From positions 4,293,522 through 4,303,521 of the forward strand of contig BLFN01000134.1 in assembly GCA_014634225.1 (NCBI GenBank): a stretch of DNA of 10,000 bases. Reading direction: 5' to 3'. Of the stretch, positions 1-8,218 are shown one piece after another. The position numbers and the translations under genes were made by a program. The notes below the pieces were generated by a model. It was not told where the DNA came from. It saw only the letters and a list, made by a program, of their open reading frames with translations, and did no database searches. The DNA comes from Acropora yongei (Eukaryota; Cnidaria; Anthozoa; Scleractinia; Acroporidae). Every line of letters starts with the position of its first letter. Positions within the stretch are counted from its first letter, which is position 1.

Positions 1-3
1 TCA

Positions 4-34
<31 letters not shown>

Positions 35-115
35 CCGTTGAAGTCCTGACTTTTTCAGGCTTCTATTCGCAATTGCTTAAATTGCGTTCAAAACTGCGAT
101 GATCATGGCTTACTT
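1..115 (+). repeat. tRNA-derived SINE, 3' part
   Basis: The window opens inside a SINE. Positions 25-35 read GGTTCAAACCC, a perfect RNA polymerase III box B; box A would lie just before the window. After the tRNA-like head come two hairpins. One pairs 40-43/60-63 and 45-49/55-59 (GAAG-CCTGA with TCAGG-CTTC, base 44 unpaired) around a T-rich loop. The other pairs 68-74 with 80-86 (CGCAATT/AATTGCG, loop GCTTA). I recognise this body as a very common dispersed repeat of coral genomes; that is recall, not a search. The 3' limit, somewhere near 100-120, is uncertain. A functional tRNA gene is unlikely because the 3' half continues into the SINE body instead of closing an acceptor stem. Confidence 0.75.
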
Positions 116-605
116 GATAAGGAGTACAGATGGAAAAGAGATAAAGGAAAAACAGAGGAACCTGAAGATGGCAATGAGCAGCAAATCACCCACGAAGTGC
201 TTCCAAATAACTCTGATTTTCATCTCATATGTGGGTGGTTTTTTTTCTTTGAAAAACCTAACTGTCCAAATTTTACTCTATCTAAATTTGAGTGTTCAAA
301 GCTTGCTTTTGTTAGTAACTATTTCTGTAGTGATTACTCTGAAAGGGTTTGTTGTTTTTACCTTGTAGTTTACACGATGGGGACAATATGGAGCTTTGGT
401 TGAGTGAATATTAGCTCTAATATTTCTTCAGAAGCTGTTTATTTTGATACATAACTTGTGGGAACATTAGAATATGCCTCCCGTCCTCCCATGTAATTAT
501 AATGATAACAGCATCGTGATGGCACTTTTGGCAGGTTTGTGGGACTGCCATGGGTAATTATACTTAGAAGAAAAGAAGAATAAATGAGCCAAGTGACTCA
601 CGTAC
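116..605. other. No gene seen (downstream intron of LRR gene)
   Basis: AT-rich sequence with short T runs. Open frames here (for example 99-368 on the plus strand) have no recognisable domain. By position it belongs to the intron following the 606-677 exon of the minus-strand LRR gene. I found no further 72-nt LRR exon with splice sites in it. Confidence 0.5.
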
Positions 606-677
606 ATGTATTCAAGCTTCTTTAAATCCTGGAAAGTCCCATCTCGGATTTCCCGAAGTTCGTTGCCGTTCAATAAT
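606..677 (-). CDS. LRR exon (fourth visible), 72 nt
   Basis: Internal exon of a minus-strand leucine-rich-repeat gene. The acceptor is a T-rich tract ending in TTTAG (AG at 679-678) and the donor is GTACGTGAGT (605-596). The exon is exactly 72 nt. Read after one leading base it gives one 24-residue repeat with LNGNELREI, DGTF and LKKLEY, the LxxNxLxxI...F..L..L signature of extracellular-type LRRs. It ends with AT, the first two bases of the next codon. With AT carried over from exon 959-1030 and the leading A here, the junction codon is ATA (Ile), the expected hydrophobic position. No stop interrupts it. The gene continues past the left window edge. LRRs of this type form curved ligand-binding ectodomains; an LGR-like receptor is the favoured but unproven identity. 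Confidence 0.85.
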
Positions 678-958
678 CTAAAAAAATGCAAAATGGAAAT
701 ACGCTGGTGGAGGGAGAATTTAACAATGATATTTCCCTAGAGGCCCGCAACTTGAAAATGTTTCTTACGAAAGCTTAAATTGTCAGCCCCTCTCCCGCCT
801 GTTGCAGTCATAACTAACCATGCCAAGATTTTCGGAAAAAAGTTGTTTAGTTAACTGGAAAATAACTATCCCAGCGAACAATAAAGAAACAATGAAAAAT
901 ACCTACCATATAAATTGCAGTCTGACATTAAATAGCTTGCTTCATGTGACTCACTTAC
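678..958 (-). other. 281-bp intron between LRR exons
   Basis: Intron bounded by donor GTAAGTGAGTCAC (958-946) and the AG acceptor at 679-678 on the minus strand. No transposon remnant is visible in it, unlike the two longer introns of this gene. Open frames on either strand here have no recognisable content. Confidence 0.7.
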
Positions 959-1030
959 ATGAATCTAAGTTGCGCCAAATTTCTGAAAGCCGATTTAGGG
1001 ATTTCTTGAAGCTTGTTGTTGCTAACTGAT
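959..1030 (-). CDS. LRR exon (third visible), 72 nt
   Basis: Internal exon of the same minus-strand LRR gene. The acceptor is a long pyrimidine tract ending ATTTTTAG (AG at 1032-1031) and the donor is GTAAGTGAGTCAC (958-946). The length is exactly 72 nt. After the leading A the reading is SVSNNKLQEIPKSAF followed by RNLAQLRF and the bases AT: one LRR with Asn at the conserved ladder position and the IPxxxFxxLxxL half typical of vertebrate LGR and other extracellular LRRs. The previous exon ends TT, so the junction codon is TTA (Leu). It is about 60% identical by eye to exon 606-677 (43 of 72 bases), and the two share nearly the same first 13 intron bases, which suggests tandem exon duplication. 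Confidence 0.88.
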
Positions 1031-1117
1031 CTAAAAATAAAACAAAATAGGCCAGGGAACCACCTAGTTGTATATATATTAGAAGCCTATTTAATAGCAA
1101 TAGGTGGGCTGTATTTG

Positions 1118-1996
1118 GGAAAGGAAAGGCGGACAAATTGTGTTAAATTTTTCTGAAGTGCCAAAGAAGCATTTGATAGACATTTTGATGGTACAATGTT
1201 TGAAGCTGTGCGTGATTCATGTAGCACGGAAAATATTAACCTAGACCATCTCTGAACAATTAAGAAAACTACAGAAAAAAGCAACCCGAAGAAAAGACTT
1301 GGACACTGCGCCGGTATAAGATGTGCTGTCCAATAATAATAGTCACGATAGCTTAAGTCGACATGGCGACCCTTCATCTTCGAACCCTAGCGTGCAGCTT
1401 TATATTGACGAATGCGATGATGTAAAGAATTAGCTTCCTTTATTGTAAAACGACAACTGACCCAATTTTTCGCTGATATCATGCAACAAGTCGGCCCCAA
1501 TTCATGGTCAAGGATCTTTTCTATGCGCAAACATTGCTATGGTAGAGCTACCAGTAAAAATAATATTGCTGGTTTTAGAATGGTCATGGCCTTGCATCGT
1601 GTAAGGAAATAACTCAGTAAAATATAGATTTAAATTCCCATTAATCTAGAGTCTATGTCGTGACAAAGGTCACAGGGCTGCACGAACAGCCCAGACCAAG
1701 CTCATTGAAACCGATAATTTGCAAGCCTAGACGCCTCACGAACTACTGAAAAAGCTACTTTTAATGATAGCAGCATAAGAAACTCTGGTATACCAGAAAA
1801 CACCACAGCTATGGGCATACATTTGAATTTGGATGAACAATCCGCCTGACACGAGAGCTTCAGCATTTGAAGCTGCTTCATAGCACCAATAAAAACGAAA
1901 ATTTATCAACGTGTTAAAGAAAAAGGCACTCATTTCTATTTGTATCAGGCTGTCAAAATCGATGAGTTGTTGCAGCCTTCATCACAAACTAGGTAG
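1118..1996 (+). pseudogene. Degraded coding region, unrecognised family, inside LRR-gene intron
   Basis: A run of protein-like sequence that changes frame several times. Frame by frame: 1118-1255 (motifs TNCVKFF, stop at 1154, then KEAFDRHFDGTMFEAVRDSC); 1254-1433 (charged EQLRKLQKKATRRKDLD, stop at 1317, then a Ser/Asn-rich stretch ending VQLYIDECDDV); 1433-1612 (59 open codons with LTQFFADIMQQVGPNSWSR and SKNNIAGFRMVMALHRVRK); 1656-1730 (CRDKGHRAARTAQ); 1733-1849 (IPENTTAMGIHLNLDEQSA); 1848-1883 (TRASAFEAAS); 1895-1996 (KIYQRVKEKGTHFYLYQAV, KIDELLQPS). The stops and frame changes point to loss of function. The composition looks like one former protein of about 290 residues. I do not recognise the family; a mobile-element protein or a processed host gene copy are both possible. 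It lies antisense to the LRR gene. Confidence 0.6.
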
Positions 1997-3424
1997 TATA
2001 AGATCGATCACACATGCATGATTGACACATCTATTTTAAAAGAATATTGTTGCATCTATTTATTTTTTATTCCTCGATGAATAATGTTGTGTTTCGCAGA
2101 AAATTGTGGTCAGCCTGTTTGTGACATAATGCAAACGTATCTATTGTTGCCTAGAATATGAAACTAGATAAAAGCCAATAACCCCAAAGGGTAATTTCGC
2201 TATTGCTCCCCTGAAAATGGAACAACCTGATTATAGGCGCTATTTCATTTTGACTCTTAAAACATACTGTTTTTTTTTAAATTTTTATTTTAGTAATGAG
2301 GAACTGATGAGAGAGTATAGATGGGCTAGTTTCGTATAGATAGAAAGTCTAAGAATACAATAGTTTGCAAATTATAACGATGAAGTATGATCTCAGTGAC
2401 GACGTCTCGCAACTTCTCAGCTCCAAATTACTCTAAATTAAAAATATACAATCTAAGCTTTTAGTCGGTCACGAATGTCTTCTGTGGTATTTTTGCATAA
2501 TTCAAACTTTGCATCAAAAATGAAACCTTCTTTAGGTTGAATCTATCTGAAGCCACATGAAAAATATTAAAAGTAAGATAGCATCCCTAGATCATCTTAA
2601 ACGCATATAACCTTTACACTCTCTCTTCCTCAAATCAACTGCCGCCGGTGATTTCAACAGCAGGTCGTTACGACTACAATTAAAGCCCTTATATTTTTGA
2701 AGTCAAAATTTAAAAAGGGAGAATATCTTTAATAACACACTATTCCTCTATAACTGAATTCTTTTTCAGAAAGATCAAGAAATGCGCTTCTTGAATAAAG
2801 ATGATATTGCACTTTGTATTCAAACTGAAAGTAAGCGTATGTATTTTAGTTTCGCACTCATAACCAAAGTATGATGGCTTTTGTCAATAATTGATGGATT
2901 GTTTTGTTAGTCCCCGCAAACAGCTAAATAGCTATGTTCGAAGAACAAACTTTGTAACTCAAATTCTGGGATATAATTTTTTTTTCAGTGCTGCGTTCTT
3001 TGGTATTTAAATTTAAAACGTTTTTTTTTTTTTTTCGTCAGTTAGGGGACAAAATGAAGAGTTGTTCGCAAGCTATAAAATGAAAAAAGATATGAAATCA
3101 AACTTGTCAGAAGTGGCAACAATATGAAGACAACCCTCTGGACGCCACTCTGCATGAAACAAATCTCCTTAAATATCGACAAGACAAAGGTAAGCAGATG
3201 ATCTAAAGATTCGGACAAGCCGACTAAAAGCTACTCCTCTAGATGATTAAAAATAATTTTAAAATATATCTTTTTGAAGGCGCTTTACAAGAATTGCCGT
3301 AGCATTGAATAAGTTTAGTAAAAGGGACGGAGTATGCACCGCACCTGGTCTTGTTTCCTGTCAATAATTTTTTCGAAGTAATCATTTCATTTAGCAACAT
3401 CTCAAATTGTTTTTATATACTTAC
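1997..3424. other. Rest of 2.4-kb intron, mostly featureless
   Basis: AT-rich sequence with homopolymer runs, including fifteen T at 3021-3035. I see no LRR exon: I looked for AC-flanked donors followed 72 nt later by an acceptor on the minus strand. A short open stretch at 3096-3206 on the plus strand is listed separately. Nothing else is supported. Confidence 0.5.
3096..3206 (+). other. Short protein-like open stretch of unknown origin
   Basis: Between stops at 3093 and 3204 this frame reads like real protein, including CQKWQQYEDNPLDATLHE and LLKYRQDKGKQ. The AAAG/GTAAGC at 3186-3195 resembles a splice donor. No acceptor or flanking exon is obvious, and no domain can be assigned from about 35 codons. 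It may be a scrap of an old element or chance. Confidence 0.25.
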
Positions 3425-3496
3425 AAATGTTCAAGTATTCCAAGGTTGGAAAATGTTGCGTCTGTAATATTAGTTATGGTATTATTCTGTAGGAAC
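3425..3496 (-). CDS. LRR exon (second visible), 72 nt
   Basis: Internal exon of the minus-strand LRR gene. The acceptor is the pyrimidine-rich TGTTTGTCTTGCTCCTAG (AG at 3498-3497) and the donor is GTAAGTATAT (3424-3415). It is exactly 72 nt: a leading G, 23 codons, then TT. The reading contains FLQNNTITNI, DATFSNL and LEH, one 24-residue LRR with consensus Leu/Ile, Asn and Phe positions. Joined to exon 8409-8480 (ending CT) the junction codon is CTG (Leu), and joined to exon 959-1030 it is TTA (Leu), so the LxxLxL core is rebuilt on both sides. A reverse-transcriptase-element remnant on the opposite strand begins within about 45 bp of the acceptor. Confidence 0.87.
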
Positions 3497-3539
3497 CTAG
3501 GAGCAAGACAAACAGTAATGAAGGTCATATGAAGCTCAG

Positions 3540-4883
3540 CGCCACTTAGGCGCTGTCATTGGATCTCAAGAATTCAAAGATCAATATTGCCGGGAAAAGG
3601 TTTTTGGTTGGAAAGGAGAACTAGACACATTATCTCAGGTAGCAAGGAGCCACCCTCATACATCTACATTGTTTTCACGAACGGTTATAAATCCAAGTTT
3701 ATCTATTTCATGCGCGCAATAGAGTCGTTTCAAGATTAAATTGACCCAGTCCAGGAGGCGATCGACGACTTACTTCTACCAACACTATTCCCTCAAAGGG
3801 AGCCCCTCCCTAGTGGTCTGCGTCAGCTCGTCACCCTTTCACCATTTAAAGGAGGGCTAGGCATACCTGAATTACGGTTTCAAGCTCCACAGCAGTTACG
3901 GTTTAAAGCTCCACAGCAGTTTGCTGCTTCTGCCTCAATAAAAGCGTTACACGTAGATTCTGTTTCGACGCAGAGTATGTTCAAGGTGGCAGACGAAAAT
4001 TCCATAGAGGAGTTAAAAAGACAACACCAAGCCTTGAAAACTGTGTCGGTGAAATCGGGGATATAAAGTATTGTTTCCACTCTACCCTTGGATCTGGTGC
4101 GGTCAGTTAGTCAATTGAGAGACGAGGGTGCGAGCTCATGGCTTACCGCAGTACCTCTTATCGATCTAGGCTTAGTGCTGAATAAACAAGAATCCAGAGA
4201 CTCCCTGCGTTTAAAGTATAATATCCCTCTGTCCGACGTACCAGGCAATTGTGCTTGTGGTGAGAAGTACACCGTCTGCCATGCCCTGTCATGCAAAAAG
4301 GGAGGGTTCGTGGCGCAGAGACACGATGGTGTTCGCAACCTACTTATCTCACTTGTTGGTTTGCACCAACATTGAAGTCGAACCACAACTACAACCTCTC
4401 GATAATGCATATGAGCGATTCAACCTCAGAAGCGCCATAGCAAGCCTGGAGGCAAGAATGGCAGGGGGCTTTTGGTCTCGTGGAGTTACAGCATCTTTTG
4501 ATTTCAGAGTAACGCATGTTAACTCCAATTGTAGCCAGGGAATAACAACATCCACAGACTTTAAGGAGCAGGAGTAGGAGAAAAAGCGGAAGGACCAACC
4601 GAAGGTACTGGACGTTGAAATTGGATCTTTTACTACCCTAGTCTTTGGAACCAATTGCGGCATGGGAGTCAACTGCAACCACTTTCTCAAACGCTTAGCC
4701 GAGAAGCTTTCAAAAAAGAATGAGGAACCGTATTACACGACTATTACTTGGATTAGAACATTGCTTTCTTTTGAGATTTTACGGTCGGTACACACATGCG
4801 TAAGAGGTTCCAGGACGCCCTACCACAAAATCCCACAAAGGGATTGCATTGATGAATGTCGCTTAAACGCTATTAGTATTTAA
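3540..4883 (+). pseudogene. Reverse-transcriptase-element C-terminal remnant
   Basis: C-terminal part of a cnidarian RT-bearing mobile element; the RT palm is absent (5' truncated). Frame 3 from 3540 shows RHLGAVIGSQEFKDQY and GELDTLSQVA. It shifts near 3660 to frame 2: SKFIYFMRAIE, stop at 3737, QLVTLSPFKGGLGIPEL (an RT thumb-like GGLGIP), stop at 4064, then GASSWLTAVPL. A CxC...H...C knuckle follows at about 4250-4302 (CACGEKYTVCHALSCKKGG), then QRHDGVRN. A frameshift near 4340-4360 returns to frame 3: EVEPQLQPL, GGFWSRGVTASFDFRVTHVN, stop at 4575, VLDVEIGSF, FEILRSVHTCVRGSRTP, and a terminal stop at 4881. The knuckle, RHD, EP and later DxRV order resembles the C-terminus of R2-like elements with a restriction-like endonuclease. 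That comparison is by memory. Two frameshifts and three internal stops make it non-functional. Confidence 0.8.
3872..3919 (+). repeat. 24-bp tandem duplication, two copies
   Basis: Two adjacent 24-bp units, 3872-3895 and 3896-3919, differ at one base (TTTCAAG versus TTTAAAG). They lie inside the RT-element remnant and duplicate eight codons in frame (LRFQAPQQ then LRFKAPQQ). Confidence 0.95.
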
Positions 4884-5095
4884 GGATCTTTTTAGTGTTT
4901 TTGGTTTCACTTTTAATCGAAATGAATTGCTTTTTTTTTTACTTTTTTTTAAGATATTGTTTTTGGATACAAGGGTGATGAATATCTTTATTTTTCTTAC
5001 AAAATGTATATATTGTATTTTTTAGACAAACAGTACTTCAAGATAAAAACAAAAAAACAAAAAACAAAAACAAAAAACAAAAATACCAACAACAT
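4884..5095. repeat. A/T-rich tail region with A-rich tandem repeat
   Basis: Directly after the RT-element stop codon comes T-rich sequence and then, at about 5043-5083, an imperfect (CAAAAA)n-type tract. It may be the element's 3' untranslated region and tail. No target-site duplication could be identified by eye. Confidence 0.6.
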
Positions 5096-5636
5096 CAAAC
5101 TATATACAGAAATATTTTACTCCTGAATCCTGTTTTTTCACTCTTGATGCGACGCTCATAGTGTAAATGCCATGAAGCGTAAAGACCCACGTCAGCGCTA
5201 CCTTGGAATAATCCCAGGCTATGACAGACGCTAAAAACTGCCGCAGGGCGAGAGAAAAATGGCAAGAACGCACCAGTGCAGTAACGTTTGCTTAACATTA
5301 CCAGCCCTTACCAATTGTAATTTACAGCGTCTTCATTTTCCCGCTCACCGTTAATTGCAGTTTAATTTACCCGTTCCTCGTTTCACTTTTTCCTAAAAAT
5401 TTCCCTTTTATCACTCATTTTTTTTATTTTCTTCTCTTTACTTATTTTCTCATTATTTTCATGTGTTAGATATTTCTCCGATAATCGTTCTAATAACAAA
5501 ATTCTTGAAAAAGATGAATTCGACTAGAATCATACTTCATCATGCTCGGGGAACTGCGCAACACCTTATTAACAAAAAACTATTATAGCCTGCTCATAAT
5601 GCTCTAACGATTAGAATATTTTTCTCCTAAATTCTA
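5096..5636. other. No gene seen; possible dispersed repeat
   Basis: No convincing coding sequence. The open frame at 5298-5095 on the minus strand (67 codons) has no recognised domain. The stretch about 5150-5460, ending in a long pyrimidine-rich tract, looks like repeat sequence I have seen in corals, but I cannot verify this. Confidence 0.35.
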
Positions 5637-5912
5637 GGATCGGAAAAACGTGACCAAGACCGTAACCAAGACGTGGAAGCAGCATGGGGAGCGCTCCGTA
5701 AGACCGTGTAAAACACAGCCATGGAGTACCTTGGGCCTACCTCCAGATTACACATAGACTGTTTCGACGAGAACTGTGCTGAGATCACACAATTGCTGGA
5801 AGACAAGCGCCGTGCCTACGAAGCCCACCTTGATAACCCGAAATAAAGAGCAAAGAAAGACGCAATGTGGAACATGCGCACCCCCATCCAGGATTATCTT
5901 GCCAGGTTGTGA
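5637..5912 (+). pseudogene. Non-LTR retrotransposon ORF2 fragment
   Basis: One frame reads QDVEAAWGALRKTV, a stop at 5709, AMEYLGPTSR, FDENCAEITQLLEDKRRAYE, AHLDNPK, a stop at 5847, then AKKDA before decaying and stopping at 5910. This pattern matches the linker between endonuclease and reverse transcriptase in LINE polyproteins that are abundant in cnidarian genomes, often labelled craniofacial-development-protein-2-like. It is a fragment of about 90 codons with neither catalytic domain. Both internal stops are TAA within otherwise conserved sequence. The family name rests on recall. Confidence 0.6.
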
Positions 5913-5984
5913 CTATGAAACGGCACTTTGCAAAGGCTCCACCCCTAGTCTTTCAGAAAGAATGCTGTGCTTATACAACAAGAC

Positions 5985-7815
5985 CTATGATGGTCATGTA
6001 CTCCATAAAGGAGACTGTTGCAATAGTCTAACCTACTGCTTATAAATGCTTGAATGAGTTTTTCAGTACATTCACGAGTCGAAAAAGGAACCCACACTTT
6101 TTCCAAAATGACCCGAGTGTACGGTGATAACATCAACGTCGCCAGCCCTTATACTACTGACAGACACATTTGAGAGCTGCTTGCTTGTTCCGATCACCAG
6201 AAACTCAGTATAATCATTGTTTAACATCAACTTATCATTAATCATCCACGAACGAACATCTGTGATGCAGTTCTCCATAGCATCTAACACCATATTGTGA
6301 TCTATCTTTCAGATTGGATCGAAACCATTGAAGAGCTAACCATCAGCGAACCGACCAGTCTAGAAAGTATGGAACATGGAAATGGATCAGGGTCTCACGA
6401 TTTCTTACAGGTTAGTAATACAATATTTTCATCCTCCTCCGTGAGTAACGACACTTCAGAGAAAGATTGGTCCGTAGTCATTTCCAAGGCGGTAGTAGAA
6501 TCAGATTTGTGATCAGAACTGGGAAGAGCCTGAGCGCTGGCTGCCAGTTTGGATCTTATTGCAGTGATCTTACGAACAAAGTAGTCCCCCAAATCATTGG
6601 CGAGCTTAACAGCATCCGTGTGAGACGGGAGAGTTTTATCAGCCTGAATATTCAATAGACGCTTGCTCTCCCAAAATAGCTTCCACTGATTTGAGCTCTT
6701 TTCTTCCATAAATTGGCTCTAATTTCATCTCGCATTTATCATGATATATATTACATAATTTATTTTGGATTTGAACGCTAAATGGTCTGAAGCCAGTCCA
6801 GTTCTCCTCCACCGTTTCTTATCTTCTCGTCTGTTACGCCTGCATAATCTCATCAGCAAACCAAGGTGCCCTGGACGTATTTCCTATTTTCCGTGATCGT
6901 ATCGGGGTATGCTTATTTAGTAGTGATGACTGCTTCGTATTATAACAATTAACTAGTTTGTCTAGGTCGTCAGGGGGGATTTATATACAAAACAGTATTG
7001 CGAATGTCTTCAGCGAATATTTCCGAATCAATAGACTTCAACTGCCTGTATTCAGCGTGCTTCAGTTCTACTACTGGTCTAGGTGTCCTTAAACTGCATA
7101 TCACGGCAGCATAATGGGAGATAAAACTCTCAGAAAGCGGCTTTTCAGCAGCAAAGTCATCAGATTGGCGTGTAATGATGAGATCTAGGATGTGGCCGTG
7201 TATATGGGTAGCTTGCTTCACGTGCTGGACAACACCAAACGTGTATAGAAGATCATTGACGTGTTTATTATTAGGATCTGTAGGTAAGTCCGTAGGGAAA
7301 TTGAAATCACCAGTTATCAGTAACTTATCCCTGAACATAACGACAGATTCGAGGTATTCTGCAAACTCGTGAAAGAAAAAGCCAGTAGTTATTGGATGGT
7401 CCTCTGAATACGGTAGGCCATGCACAATAACAGTGCGCACATGAGTAGTACCAAAACTAACCAGCAACTTAGAAACCTTAAACGACGTTTTCTCATCAGA
7501 ATAAACATTGCTGACATTGATCTCCTCTTCCACTAACAATGCAGTGATGCCGTCCCTGTGGCCTGGTCGCGGACAACGTATAAGTGTTAACTGGGCGGAG
7601 TGAGCGCGGTCAAAATCTTGCAATGTTGATCTTAAAGCCAGGTCTCACATACGGTGAACAAATCCGCTCTTACATCGCACACTGAGTCCACAAAAACAGC
7701 TGGTTTATTATTAAGCGACCTCGCATTTAGAGTACACAAGGAAAACTGTTGATCACTGGGATACAAACGATTACGATCCGGTGTTATCAGGTTTTCAGTT
7801 CGTCGCGCCGATCTA
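5985..7815 (-). pseudogene. APE-type LINE ORF2, internally deleted (CR1/L2-like)
   Basis: Reads leftwards. The AP-endonuclease-like domain begins near 7815-7640 with FSLCTLNARSLNNK and ETWL (followed by a stop). After a frameshift near 7590 a 217-codon frame (7623-6970) holds LIRCPRPGHRDG, the catalytic GDFN at 7311-7300, and HGHILDLIITRQ. The usual SDH near its end reads SHY (7119-7111), so two catalytic residues are replaced. The linker (about 6960-6395) has HTPIRSRK, RAPWFADEI, KRWRRTGLASDHLAFKSK and SSNQWKLFWESKRLLN, with stops near 6845 and 6720. Near 6300-6340 the sequence jumps to RSWMINDKLMLNNDYTEFL, so the reverse-transcriptase palm with its YxDD motif is missing. A second small deletion near 6078 joins GSFFDS to EKLIQAFISSRLDYCNSLLYG. 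The element cannot be active. CR1/L2 clade is inferred from RLDYCNSLLYG. Confidence 0.85.
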
Positions 7816-7993
7816 GAACGTTGGGTAAGCTAATGCAGAATATGGAAGTGTCGCATGGCATCCCTACCACGAGAATGATATTCAAAAGCTAGAGAGAGTT
7901 GAAAAAAAGGCAACGCGATTTTGCACAGGCATAAACAACAACCCATATGGCAGCGCGACAGAAATGGTTAAGGAACTTAATTGGGAAGACTAT

Positions 7994-8009
7994 CAGACTA
8001 CCAGACTAC
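7994..8009 (+). repeat. 8-bp tandem duplication causing a frameshift
   Basis: CAGACTAC occurs twice in immediate succession. Because eight is not a multiple of three, it alone explains the change from frame 2 to frame 1 in the surrounding LINE remnant. Confidence 0.9.
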
Positions 8010-8191
8010 CTTCCACAACCTGACAGAAATTTCAGTAGTAGCCTACGCCACGCTATGCATCACGTTTAAGTTTCTCGTTCCTAGAGCAAAGAAAGGTGCT
8101 TTTAAGTTTTTTTTCTTTCCACGAACAATCAATGGATGGAACTCTCTTCTCGAAGGTACAATGCCTGTAGATAGTTTCAAATTTAAGTCAG

Positions 8192-8216
8192 TTAACAGTT
8201 TTTTTTTAACTGTTAA
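8192..8216 (+). other. Perfect 9-bp hairpin at LINE 3' end
   Basis: TTAACAGTT (8192-8200), seven T, then AACTGTTAA (8208-8216) form a perfect inverted repeat. It overlaps the last codons of the LINE remnant and ends immediately before its stop at 8218. Many LINEs have 3' stem-loops recognised by their own reverse transcriptase. A role here is inference. Confidence 0.7.
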
Positions 8217-8218
8217 TT

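Noticed and set aside
1..40. Functional tRNA gene
   Set aside because: Box B is present, but the sequence continues into a SINE body with no acceptor stem closure, and box A is outside the window.
99..368. 89-codon plus-strand open frame
   Set aside because: Low-complexity hydrophobic translation of AT-rich sequence, starting inside the SINE; no domain or supporting signal.
1087..1377. 96-codon minus-strand open frame
   Set aside because: It is the antisense shadow of the plus-strand degraded coding region at 1118-1996.
1736..1933. 65-codon minus-strand open frame
   Set aside because: Also antisense to the 1118-1996 coding remnant; no recognisable motif.
2618..2673. Possible fifth LRR exon on the minus strand (SRNDLLLKSP-like)
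   Set aside because: Only 56 nt between the apparent acceptor and donor, spacing of hydrophobic positions is wrong, and it would break the uniform 72-nt phase-2 pattern.
4349..4690. 113-codon minus-strand open frame
   Set aside because: Antisense to the RT-element remnant, whose plus-strand translation has clear motifs.
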